Assembly: GCF_016429015.1 (NCBI RefSeq)
Contig: NZ_JAELTU010000040.1
Location: forward strand, 1 to 47,465
From: Rhizobium sp. ASV20
GTDB taxonomy: Bacteria > Pseudomonadota > Alphaproteobacteria > Rhizobiales > Rhizobiaceae
Direction: 5' to 3'
Length of the DNA: 47,465 nt
This document shows positions 1-6,145 of this stretch, piece by piece. Each line of letters begins with the position of its first letter. The stretch's first letter is position 1. The notes under the pieces are model-generated. The model was not told where the DNA came from. It saw nothing but the letters and a program-made list of their open reading frames with translations, and ran no database searches. A program made the translations under genes and the position numbers.

Positions 1-195
1 CGTGCCGCCCGACGGCTGCTCGAGGTAGTTGATGCAGCGAAGCAGCGTGCTCTTTCCCGAACCACTGGGACCGATGATCGCGAGAACCTCGCCGGAACTG
101 ACTTCGAGATCGATCCGGTCCAGAACCGTGTGAGTTCCGTAATTCTTGCTGAGCGAATGCAGGCCAATGAGAGCTTTACTGATCGTTGCCTTCAT
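1..195 (-). CDS. Amino-acid ABC transporter ATP-binding protein, N-terminal fragment
   Basis: The first 65 codons of an ABC transporter ATPase; the rest lies beyond the left edge. The start is the ATG at 193-195. The reading frame shows the typical opening with a KNYG element and a Walker A loop (GPSGSGKST), then the [12 protein letters not shown] stretch usual in polar amino-acid importers of the GlnQ/HisP class. It would power uptake of an amino acid or similar solute at the inner membrane. The permease and binding-protein partners are not visible, so the substrate is unknown. It shows no functional link with the neighbouring rtcR. Confidence 0.8.
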   Translation of the reverse strand, partial: MKATISKALIGLHSLSKNYGTHTVLDRIDLEVSSGEVLAIIGPSGSGKSTLLRCINYLEQPSGGT

Positions 196-631
196 CTCCG
201 ACCACGCTCCAAACTTTCGCCGGAGTGCAAGTCTTCAGCCATCCCTAGTGCGTACGAGGTAACCAATACCGTCGACTCCCGATAAAGCGCACGCATCAGC
301 ATGGGCGTGAAAGGCCCATGGTTCATAGCGTCGAAAATATCTGCGTTATGGGGTGCTTTCCTACGAAAACACCGTGTTCCCACTTTTTGTTGGGCAAACT
401 CTAGCAGTGACAGACGGGGATGGGAGTCGAAAAAAAATAGCGGAAAGGATAACCTGAGGTTATGGAGCCATGTTGATTGCAAATAGCAGGGCTCTTGAAG
501 GGAACAGAACCATCGGTGCGGCAGTTCAAATAGCCTATGAAATCGCTAAGTCTTCGAGAACATTCCGTTTACCAGCGAACTTGGGAAACTCGTCTTGCGG
601 CCGTTAGATAGAGGCACTGCCGAGCCGTCAG
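196..631. other. Intergenic stretch without a recognisable gene
   Basis: About 440 bases between the ABC ATPase start and the end of rtcR. Short open frames exist on both strands but none resembles a known protein or has a convincing ribosome binding site. The promoter of the leftward ABC gene is expected here; no clear -35/-10 pair was recognised. Confidence 0.5.
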
Positions 632-2236
632 TCACCTTGGTTGAACGTCCTCAAATCTGAGATCGAAGCGCGCAAGATATTTCGTCAAACGATCTGCGTC
701 ATTGCTGCTTTTCTTTTCCAATCGCGAGATCGCAAACAAGGCTCTGCCGGCAGAACTCGCCGTTGCATGCTCGCGGCAGGTCTGAAGAACGGTTGCAAGC
801 TGCACAGCGTCAAAATGATCAAGGCGAGCGGCAGCTTCTGCGCCCAGCACATCGTCAATGATCGCACAGGTTCCATCGTCATCGGTCACGCGGCGCCAAA
901 ATGATCTTAGACGATTGATTTCGTCGTCAACGACCTCGGCCGTGATGCGGCCATGTGGGGCGAGCGTCGCCATGCGTGTCACCGAGGCGGACAGATCGCG
1001 AAAATTGGCACTCCAGACGGCTTGCGGGCCGGCTGCAAACGTCAGATAGCGTTCGCGCGCCTCCTTGTTGAAGGTGATATTTTCGCCTTCCCTCTCCAGA
1101 TAGCGCCTGAGTTCGAAGTCGAGATTGGGTTCTATATCCTCCTTGCGCTCGCGAAGAGCCGGCAGCTGGAAAGTCCAGAGATTGAGCCGGGCATAAAGAT
1201 CTTCGCGGAACCTTCCCTTGCGGACATCCTCGCCCAGATCGCGATTGGTCCCCGCCAGCAGCTGAAAATCCGCCGATACCTCACGATCAGCACCGACAGG
1301 CAGAAATCTCTTTTCCTCGATCGCACGCAGGCACATGGCCTGCTCGTCGAGACCAAGCTCGCCAATCTCATCGAGGAACAAGACGCCCTTGTCGGCGGAC
1401 TTGAGCAGGCCGGCGCGCTCGCCGGCAGCGCCGGTAAAGGCACCCTTCACATGACCGAACAGGGTGGACATGGCCTGATCGCCACGCAGTGTCGCGCAGT
1501 TGACCTCGATGAACGGGCCACTGACTTTCCGTTGCGCCTTCTTCAATTCATAGATCCGGCGAGCAAGCTGCGACTTGCCGGCACCGGTCGGCCCCGTGAG
1601 AAGGACCGGCGCCGTCGATCGGATTACCACTCTCTCGATCTCGTCGATCATTCTGTTAAAGGCGGCATTGCGGGTCGATATGCCTGATTTCAAGAAGGAA
1701 GCCGCCTCTTCCCGCTCGGAGGCAAAGCGCTTGGCGATCTCGTCATAGCGCGAAAGATCCAGATCGATAACGCGGTGGGTGCCGGCGAAGTCCTGTTCGC
1801 CTTCCCGGTCGCGTGGCGGCGAGAGCTGCAACAGCCTGCCTGGAATGATGCGGGCCTCCGTCAGCAGGAACCAGCAGATCTGTGCTACGTGGGTGCCGGT
1901 CGTGATATTGACGAGGTAGTCTTCGACGTCAGGGTCAAAGCTGTAGCGGCGCGCAAAGTCTCTAAGGCTCGTATAGACCTCCGAGAAATCCCAGGGGTCG
2001 CGAAAATTGATGACATTGCTGCGCACCTCGGTCGCCGGCGAAACCGTTCCTATATCGCCGATGATCCGATTGCTGAGAGCCTGTGCGTGATTGTCGTGGA
2101 TCAGCTCCAGCCGATCGACGAAGAGCCCGGATTGCTGGCAAAGCGCGACGGTAGGGCGCCAACGGCTCCAGCGATTGTCCCATTTCCCCGCATCGAGGGT
2201 CGTTCCCAATATGCTGATGGCTACGCGTCGCTTCAT
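632..2236 (-). CDS. rtcR: RtcR, sigma-54-dependent activator of the RNA repair operon
   Basis: 534-residue bacterial enhancer-binding protein. Residues 1 to about 185 match the CARF-type sensor of RtcR, with a conserved NITTGTH segment near 110-116. The AAA+ domain follows, with Walker A GPTGAGKS (215-222), the sigma-54 contact loop GAFTGA (265-270) and Walker B VLFLDE (285-290). The C-terminal ~100 residues should bind DNA. In E. coli and Salmonella, RtcR senses RNA damage products through its CARF domain and switches on rtcBA-type operons with sigma-54. Here it is divergent from rsr, the Y RNAs and rtcB, which fits that role. The ATG at 2234-2236 lies just beside an inverted repeat at 2240-2275, so autoregulation is possible. 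Identity is secure; the exact ligand is inferred from the family. Confidence 0.95.
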   Translation of the reverse strand: MKRRVAISILGTTLDAGKWDNRWSRWRPTVALCQQSGLFVDRLELIHDNHAQALSNRIIGDIGTVSPATEVRSNVINFRDPWDFSEVYTSLRDFARRYSFDPDVEDYLVNITTGTHVAQICWFLLTEARIIPGRLLQLSPPRDREGEQDFAGTHRVIDLDLSRYDEIAKRFASEREEAASFLKSGISTRNAAFNRMIDEIERVVIRSTAPVLLTGPTGAGKSQLARRIYELKKAQRKVSGPFIEVNCATLRGDQAMSTLFGHVKGAFTGAAGERAGLLKSADKGVLFLDEIGELGLDEQAMCLRAIEEKRFLPVGADREVSADFQLLAGTNRDLGEDVRKGRFREDLYARLNLWTFQLPALRERKEDIEPNLDFELRRYLEREGENITFNKEARERYLTFAAGPQAVWSANFRDLSASVTRMATLAPHGRITAEVVDDEINRLRSFWRRVTDDDGTCAIIDDVLGAEAAARLDHFDAVQLATVLQTCREHATASSAGRALFAISRLEKKSSNDADRLTKYLARFDLRFEDVQPR

Positions 2237-2239
2237 CGT

Positions 2240-2275
2240 TTATCCAAAATTATAAATCTCTATACTTTTGGATAA
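2240..2275. promoter_or_regulatory. 10-bp perfect inverted repeat, candidate RtcR upstream activating site
   Basis: TTATCCAAAA at 2240-2249 and TTTTGGATAA at 2266-2275 form a perfect 10-bp inverted repeat with a 16-bp AT-rich spacer. It sits in the rtcR-rsr divergent region about 120 bp upstream of the -24 element of the sigma-54 promoter, a normal distance for an enhancer-binding protein site. It also abuts the rtcR start codon. Assignment to RtcR is by position only. Confidence 0.55.
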
Positions 2276-2395
2276 TACATCCAGGATTTCAAATTTCGCA
2301 ACCGGAGACATTTCGTCTTGGCGAGAAAATTTTTAACACGAAAAAACAATGGGATATTGAAAATAATCCGCCCCATTCCACTCAGCTCCCCAAAC

Positions 2396-2410
2396 TGGCA
2401 CGCCGCTTGA
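2396..2410 (+). promoter_or_regulatory. Sigma-54 (-24/-12) promoter of the rsr-Y RNA-rtcB unit
   Basis: TGGCACGCCGCTTGA matches the sigma-54 consensus TGGCACG-N4-TTGC, with one deviation (A for C in the -12 GC). There are exactly 10 nt between the GG (2397-2398) and the G at 2409. Transcription would start near 2421, giving a 5' leader of about 25 nt before the rsr ATG. RtcR encoded next door is a sigma-54 activator, which supports the call. A second TGGCACG occurs at 2419 but has no -12 element. Confidence 0.85.
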
Positions 2411-2446
2411 AAGGTATCTGGCACGAACGAAACAAGAGGTGCCATC

Positions 2447-4003
2447 ATGGTCAACAAGGCAATCTTCAAATCCTACCTTGGAAAGCTGCTTCCGGGCACG
2501 GACACGAACAATCACGCAGCTGCCCCCGCCTATCGGCTGACGCCCCGCGAAGCGCTGGCGCAATATGCCGTCACGGGTACGTTCAACGGTACCTTCTATA
2601 CGGACGGAGCAGAGCAACTGGACATGGTGAAGGCGCTTGCTCTTGAAGTGGAGCCGGAATTCCTCGCCAAGGTGGCTGTCTACGCGGCTGAGAAGGGTCA
2701 TATGAAGGATATGCCGGTGACGTTGCTTGCAATGCTCTCCAGCCTTCGGAGCGATGCCTTTGCCCGTGCATTCCCGCGGGTAGTGAAAAGCGGCAAGATG
2801 CTGCGCGGCTTCGTGCAGGTCATGCGCTCCGGCGCTACGGGCCGCAAGTCGCTCGGCACGCGGCCGAAGAAGGCGGTGCAGGCATGGCTTGAGCGGGCCA
2901 GCACGGAACAGGTCCTGCGCGCAATGGTCGGCAATGACCCTTCGCTCGGCGATGTCATCCGCATGGTTCATCCAAAGCCGGCGACCGAGGAACGCAAGGC
3001 GCTCTATGCCTGGGCAATCGGCAAGCCGTACCACTATGCGGTGCTGCCGGAGCTTGTCAGGGCGTTGGAAGCCTTTCGCAGGGACCAGGCAGGTCCGGTT
3101 CCGGGCGTTCCGTTCCAGATGTTGACCTCGTTGCCGCTGACGCGGAGGCATTGGGTCGAGATCGCCCGCAAGGGGGGCTGGCAGATGGTGCGGCAGAACC
3201 TCAATACCTTTGCGCGCAACGGCGTGTTCGAGGTCAAGGGTTTTGCCGAGGCGTTGGCGGCGCGGCTTGCCGATCCGGATGAAGTCCGCAAGGCGAAGGT
3301 CTTCCCCTATCAACTCATGATGGCGTGGAAGATGGTCGACGGCCAGGTTCCCGAGGTCGTACGGGATGCGCTGCAGGATGCAATGGACATCGCCATCTCC
3401 AACGTTCCGTCGCTGACGGGCAATGTCGTGCTCTGCCCCGATGTTTCAGGCTCCATGGGTTCGCCCGTGACCGGTTACCGGAAGGGCGCGACGTCTTCGG
3501 TCCGCTGCATCGACGTCGCCGGCCTGATGACCGCGGCGTTCCTGCAGCGCAACCCGAACGCAAGGGTGCTGCCGTTCGAAAATGACGTAGTGCATGTCAG
3601 CCTTAACAAGAGGGATTCGGTCATGACCAATGCCGACAAGCTTGCGAAGATCGGCGGCGGCGGAACCAATTGCTCCGCGCCGTTGCGCAAACTGGCAAAC
3701 GAGAAGGCAACGGTCGATCTCGTCGTGTTTATCTCGGACAATGAATCCTGGGTGGATGCGCGTGGGAACGGCCAACCGACCGCTGTGATGACGGAATGGG
3801 CAAGGATCAAGCGACACAACCCGGCTGCAAAGCTGGTCTGCCTCGATATCCAACCCCATGCGACGACACAGGCACCGACCCGAGCCGACGTGCTCAACAT
3901 CGGCGGCTTTTCCGATGCCGTCTATGGCGTGATCGCAGCCTTCTCGGCCAACGGCCAGGGAGCGGACGGCTGGGTCAACGCCATCGAGCAGATCGAGCTC
4001 TGA
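2447..4003 (+). CDS. rsr: Rsr, bacterial Ro60 orthologue (TROVE domain RNA-binding protein)
   Basis: 518-residue TROVE-module protein. Residues ~15-320 form the HEAT-repeat ring (sequence includes KGHMKDMP and a GTRPKKAVQ segment). A von Willebrand A domain follows with the MIDAS motif DVSGS at 332-336, a GGGTNC threonine motif and an ISDNES aspartate motif. Ro60 binds Y RNAs on its outer face and the ends of misfolded RNAs in its central hole. In bacteria it works with exoribonucleases such as PNPase under stress. The ATG at 2447 has an AAGAGG ribosome binding site. Directly downstream lie three Y RNA-like genes, its expected partners, and rtcB. It is transcribed from the sigma-54 promoter at 2396, so expression should depend on RtcR. 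Length is typical for the family. Confidence 0.95.
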   Translation: MVNKAIFKSYLGKLLPGTDTNNHAAAPAYRLTPREALAQYAVTGTFNGTFYTDGAEQLDMVKALALEVEPEFLAKVAVYAAEKGHMKDMPVTLLAMLSSLRSDAFARAFPRVVKSGKMLRGFVQVMRSGATGRKSLGTRPKKAVQAWLERASTEQVLRAMVGNDPSLGDVIRMVHPKPATEERKALYAWAIGKPYHYAVLPELVRALEAFRRDQAGPVPGVPFQMLTSLPLTRRHWVEIARKGGWQMVRQNLNTFARNGVFEVKGFAEALAARLADPDEVRKAKVFPYQLMMAWKMVDGQVPEVVRDALQDAMDIAISNVPSLTGNVVLCPDVSGSMGSPVTGYRKGATSSVRCIDVAGLMTAAFLQRNPNARVLPFENDVVHVSLNKRDSVMTNADKLAKIGGGGTNCSAPLRKLANEKATVDLVVFISDNESWVDARGNGQPTAVMTEWARIKRHNPAAKLVCLDIQPHATTQAPTRADVLNIGGFSDAVYGVIAAFSANGQGADGWVNAIEQIEL

Positions 4004-4023
4004 CAAGCTCGACAAAGCAATAG

Positions 4024-4047
4024 CTTCGCGCCGCCAATGGCGCGAAG
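4024..4047 (+). other. Strong hairpin at the rsr 3' end, upstream of the Y RNA array
   Basis: CTTCGCGCC (4024-4032) pairs perfectly with GGCGCGAAG (4039-4047) around a 6-nt loop. No U-tract follows, so it is not a classical terminator. It ends two bases before the first Y RNA helix and could protect the rsr mRNA 3' end or mark a processing or partial-termination point separating mRNA from the RNA array. Confidence 0.7.
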
Positions 4048-4049
4048 GC

Positions 4050-4182
4050 CGTGACGAATGCCGGTTGAAACTACAGATCGTTAATCTCCAGGTCGCGGGT
4101 TCGAATCCCGTCGGGTCCTCCAATTTCATGGGCTCGTAGCTCAGCGGTAGAGCAGGACGTTTCACCACACCTCGTCGTCACG
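4050..4182 (+). ncRNA. Y RNA 1 (YrlA-type, permuted tRNA mimic with T-arm, acceptor stem and D-arm)
   Basis: 133-nt RNA defined by base pairing. The end helix CGTGACGA (4050-4057) pairs perfectly with TCGTCACG (4175-4182). The internal loop has ATGCC on the 5' side and 8 nt on the 3' side. The second helix is GGTTGAAAC (4063-4071) with GTTTCACC (4159-4166), one bulged T. Inside lies a tRNA in permuted order: T-arm GCGGG-TTCGAAT-CCCGT (4095-4111); acceptor-like stem CGGGTCC (4112-4118) with GGGCTCG (4130-4136), two G-U pairs, closed by an 11-nt loop containing CCA; then D-arm GCTC-AGCGGTA-GAGC (4139-4153) with the GG dinucleotide. The RNA's ends sit where an anticodon loop would be. Bacterial YrlA RNAs are known to mimic tRNA and bind Ro; its place next to rsr fits that function. 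Confidence 0.85.
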
Positions 4183-4192
4183 AACGAAGTGA

Positions 4193-4315
4193 CATGGCGA
4201 ATGCCGAGGAAACTACATTGGTTGGCCCTTCGGGGTGCGGGTTCAAACCCCGCCCTGCTGCGCGATTCCCAAAAGGGAGGACCAGCAGGTTGTTTCCTCA
4301 AGACTGGTCGCCATG
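4193..4315 (+). ncRNA. Y RNA 2 (YrlA-like, T-arm and extended acceptor hairpin, no clear D-arm)
   Basis: 123-nt second copy, 10 nt after Y RNA 1. The end helix CATGGCGA (4193-4200) pairs perfectly with TCGCCATG (4308-4315). The 5' internal-loop strand is again ATGCC, facing 8 nt. Helix 2 is GAGGAAAC (4206-4213) with GTTTCCTC (4292-4299), 8 bp perfect. The T-arm is GCGGG-TTCAAAC-CCCGC (4237-4253). It is followed at once by CCTGCTG (4254-4260), which pairs perfectly with CAGCAGG (4283-4289); the closing loop carries a TCCC-AAAA-GGGA hairpin. Only two bases separate this stem from helix 2, so there is no room for a D-arm. The base substitutions relative to copy 1 keep the pairing, which argues for selection on structure. 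Confidence 0.8.
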
Positions 4316-4322
4316 GCCAAAT

Positions 4323-4451
4323 GCAGCGGCGAATGCCGGGCGGAACTACAGCCACCAAAATTGGATGGTCTGGCAGGTTCGACTCCTCCTGGGCACACGC
4401 TCTCTGGCACGAGCGGGGCCATCCGGTTTCGTCCACCCTCGTCGCCGCTGC
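4323..4451 (+). ncRNA. Y RNA 3 (YrlA-like, T-arm and D-arm, acceptor stem reduced)
   Basis: 129-nt third copy, 7 nt after Y RNA 2. The end helix GCAGCGGCGA (4323-4332) pairs perfectly with TCGCCGCTGC (4442-4451). Internal loop ATGCC (4333-4337) faces 7 nt. Helix 2 is GGGCGGAAC (4338-4346) with GTTTCGTCC (4426-4434), nine pairs including two G-U. T-arm-like GCAGG-TTCGACT-CCTCC (4373-4389) has one mismatch. A hairpin GCTC-TCTGGCAC-GAGC (4399-4414) has the same stem as the D-arm of copy 1 and a GG in its loop. The acceptor-like stem seen in copies 1 and 2 is missing or very weak. This is the most diverged member of the array. Confidence 0.72.
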
Positions 4452-4468
4452 GTCGATCGCATGCGTAT

Positions 4469-4483
4469 CCCCGCTTGACGGGG
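4469..4483 (+). other. Hairpin between Y RNA 3 and rtcB
   Basis: CCCCG (4469-4473) and CGGGG (4479-4483) around a CTTGA loop, with no U-tract. It lies 47 nt before the rtcB start and could be an RNA processing or stabilising element separating the ncRNA array from the rtcB message. Function is inferred from position only. Confidence 0.5.
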
Positions 4484-4530
4484 CAAAGAAACACAATTGA
4501 ACCAGAAGGACTGCAGACGCAGAAAAGACA

Positions 4531-5949
4531 ATGACAACGGTAATGAGCGGACAGGATTTGATCGACGCCGGCATGAGCCAGGGAAAGTGGTTTCGCCCGG
4601 CTCTTGATGCGGCCAATGCGATTCTGAGCAAGGGTGGCTCGATGGCGGATGCGCTGGAAGCGGCAAAGGCCTTCCAGCCCGGGCCAACGCTCGCCTTGAG
4701 GGCCGATAACGATATCGAGATCTATTCGAATATCCGCGCCGAAAACGCCTTCGAGCAGGACAATGTCGAAAAGGTCAACGCGACGATGCGCGCGTTGGTT
4801 CGCACGCCTGTCGTCCGCTCTGCGGCGATCATGCCGGATGCCTGCCCGGCGGGGCCGATCGGCACGATCCCGGTTGGTGGCGTGGTTGCCTCCGAAGCGA
4901 TCCATCCCGGCATGCATTCGGCCGACATCTGCTGCTCGATGGCAATCTCGATCTTTCCGGGCGTCGATCCTCAAGCGCTGCTGGATGCCGTACACTCCGT
5001 GACGCATTTTGGTCCGGGCGGCCGCCCACGCGGCGCGCAGATCAAGCCTTCCGAAGCGACACTATCGGCTTTCGAGCAGAACCCCTATCTGCGCGACGGA
5101 GCGCTGAGTGTCGGCATCGAACACTTCGCGACCCAGGGCGACGGCAATCATTTCGCCTATGTCGGAACCATGAAGTCGACCGGCGAAACGGCGCTCGTCA
5201 CCCATCATGGATCGCGAGCTCCCGGTGCGCGGCTCTATGACAAGGGCATGAAGGTCGCCAATCGTTTTCGCGAGCAGATCTCGCCTGAGACCCATCGTGA
5301 GAACGCCTGGATTCCGGCGGACACCGAGGAAGGCGACCTCTACTGGTCGGCCTTGCAGACAATCCGCCGGTGGACGAAGGAAAACCACTATGTCCTTCAC
5401 GACATGGCGGCGGAAAAGCTTTCGGCCAAGGTCACAGACCGCTTCTGGAACGAACACAACTTCGTCTTCCGGAAGTCGGATGGGTTGTTCTACCACGGAA
5501 AGGGTGCGACGCCCGCCTTCGACAAATGGGCCGACGACGCGACCGATCTCACAATCATTCCGCTCAACATGGCGGAACCCGTGCTGATCGTTCGTGGAAC
5601 GAATGCTGCTCATGGTCTCGGCTTCTCGCCGCACGGTGCCGGCCGCAATTTCTCGCGCAGCGCACATGTGCGGCAGCTGTCGGCAGAGTATGGGGCGGAC
5701 TCAAGTGGGCTTAGCCCGAACAATATCGCGGCAATCCTGGAACGGGAAACAAGCGGCCTCGACGTACGCTTCTTCTCCGGTTTTGCCGACGTGTCGGAAC
5801 TGCCGAGCGCCTACAAGGACGCTGCGAACGTGCGGGCACAGATCGAACATTACGGACTTGCCGAAGTGGTCGACGAGGTGATCCCATACGGAAGCATCAT
5901 GGCCGGCGATTGGCAAAAGAATGCGCCCTGGCGGAAGAAGCGCCAGTGA
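4531..5949 (+). CDS. rtcB: RtcB, tRNA-splicing / RNA repair ligase
   Basis: 472-residue GTP- and Mn-dependent ligase joining 2',3'-cyclic phosphate (or 3'-phosphate) and 5'-OH RNA ends. Active-site residues of the family are present: Asp132 and Cys135 in SADICCSM, His207 in GDGNHF, His225 in HHGSR, His309 in EHNFVF and the guanylylated His368 in HGAGR. The usual MPDVH motif reads MPDAC here, and the C-terminus ends in a KK-rich tail rather than the short VKG-type ending of E. coli RtcB, so this is a divergent subgroup. It lies 79 nt after Y RNA 3, probably on the same sigma-54 transcript. No rtcA (RNA cyclase) is present. No strong ribosome binding site precedes ATG 4531; an in-frame ATG at 4543 is an alternative start. 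Confidence 0.93.
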   Translation: MTTVMSGQDLIDAGMSQGKWFRPALDAANAILSKGGSMADALEAAKAFQPGPTLALRADNDIEIYSNIRAENAFEQDNVEKVNATMRALVRTPVVRSAAIMPDACPAGPIGTIPVGGVVASEAIHPGMHSADICCSMAISIFPGVDPQALLDAVHSVTHFGPGGRPRGAQIKPSEATLSAFEQNPYLRDGALSVGIEHFATQGDGNHFAYVGTMKSTGETALVTHHGSRAPGARLYDKGMKVANRFREQISPETHRENAWIPADTEEGDLYWSALQTIRRWTKENHYVLHDMAAEKLSAKVTDRFWNEHNFVFRKSDGLFYHGKGATPAFDKWADDATDLTIIPLNMAEPVLIVRGTNAAHGLGFSPHGAGRNFSRSAHVRQLSAEYGADSSGLSPNNIAAILERETSGLDVRFFSGFADVSELPSAYKDAANVRAQIEHYGLAEVVDEVIPYGSIMAGDWQKNAPWRKKRQ

Positions 5950-5954
5950 GCGTC

Positions 5955-5984
5955 GGGAAGGTAACCAGGTTTGGTTGCCTTCCC
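5955..5984 (+). terminator. Terminator-like hairpin after rtcB
   Basis: GGGAAGGTAACC (5955-5966) pairs with GGTTGCCTTCCC (5973-5984), 12 pairs with one G-U, loop AGGTTT. It begins 5 nt after the rtcB stop. No long T-run follows, but the position and stability suggest the 3' end of the rsr-Y RNA-rtcB transcript. Confidence 0.75.
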
Positions 5985-6102
5985 TCAAACGCACTGTATC
6001 TGCAACCGCCGCAACGGAGCCTGTTTATCTTCCGGCACGGTGCTCCTACCGATCGCATTAGGGTATTGTATGCATGTAAGCGCGTGCTGAGCGGTTCAAT
6101 CT

Positions 6103-6126
6103 GTTTGATGTGAAAGGAATCGAACC
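6103..6126 (+). repeat. Imperfect direct repeat, copy A
   Basis: A 24-nt element beginning GTTTGATGT and ending TCGAACC. A similar 25-nt element lies in the same orientation at 15845-15869. The reverse complement begins GGTTCGA, reminiscent of a tRNA T-loop. The two copies bracket a 9.7-kb patchwork of accessory genes. The match is imperfect and may be chance. Confidence 0.3.
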
Positions 6127-6145
6127 TTAACTCCTGCCGCCTACC

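Noticed and set aside
953..1687. A 244-codon plus-strand frame inside rtcR
   Set aside because: Exact antisense shadow of the AAA+ domain of rtcR.
2419..2433. Second sigma-54 promoter at TGGCACGAACG
   Set aside because: No TTGC-like -12 element at the required distance.
4095..4122. A canonical tRNA ending in CCA
   Set aside because: T-arm, acceptor strand and CCA look real, but no matching 5' half lies upstream; the acceptor partner and D-arm lie downstream, so it is part of a permuted tRNA mimic, not a tRNA gene.
4189..4500. Open reading frames of about 100 codons across the Y RNA array
   Set aside because: They run through base-paired RNA structures, differ in every frame, and show no family resemblance.
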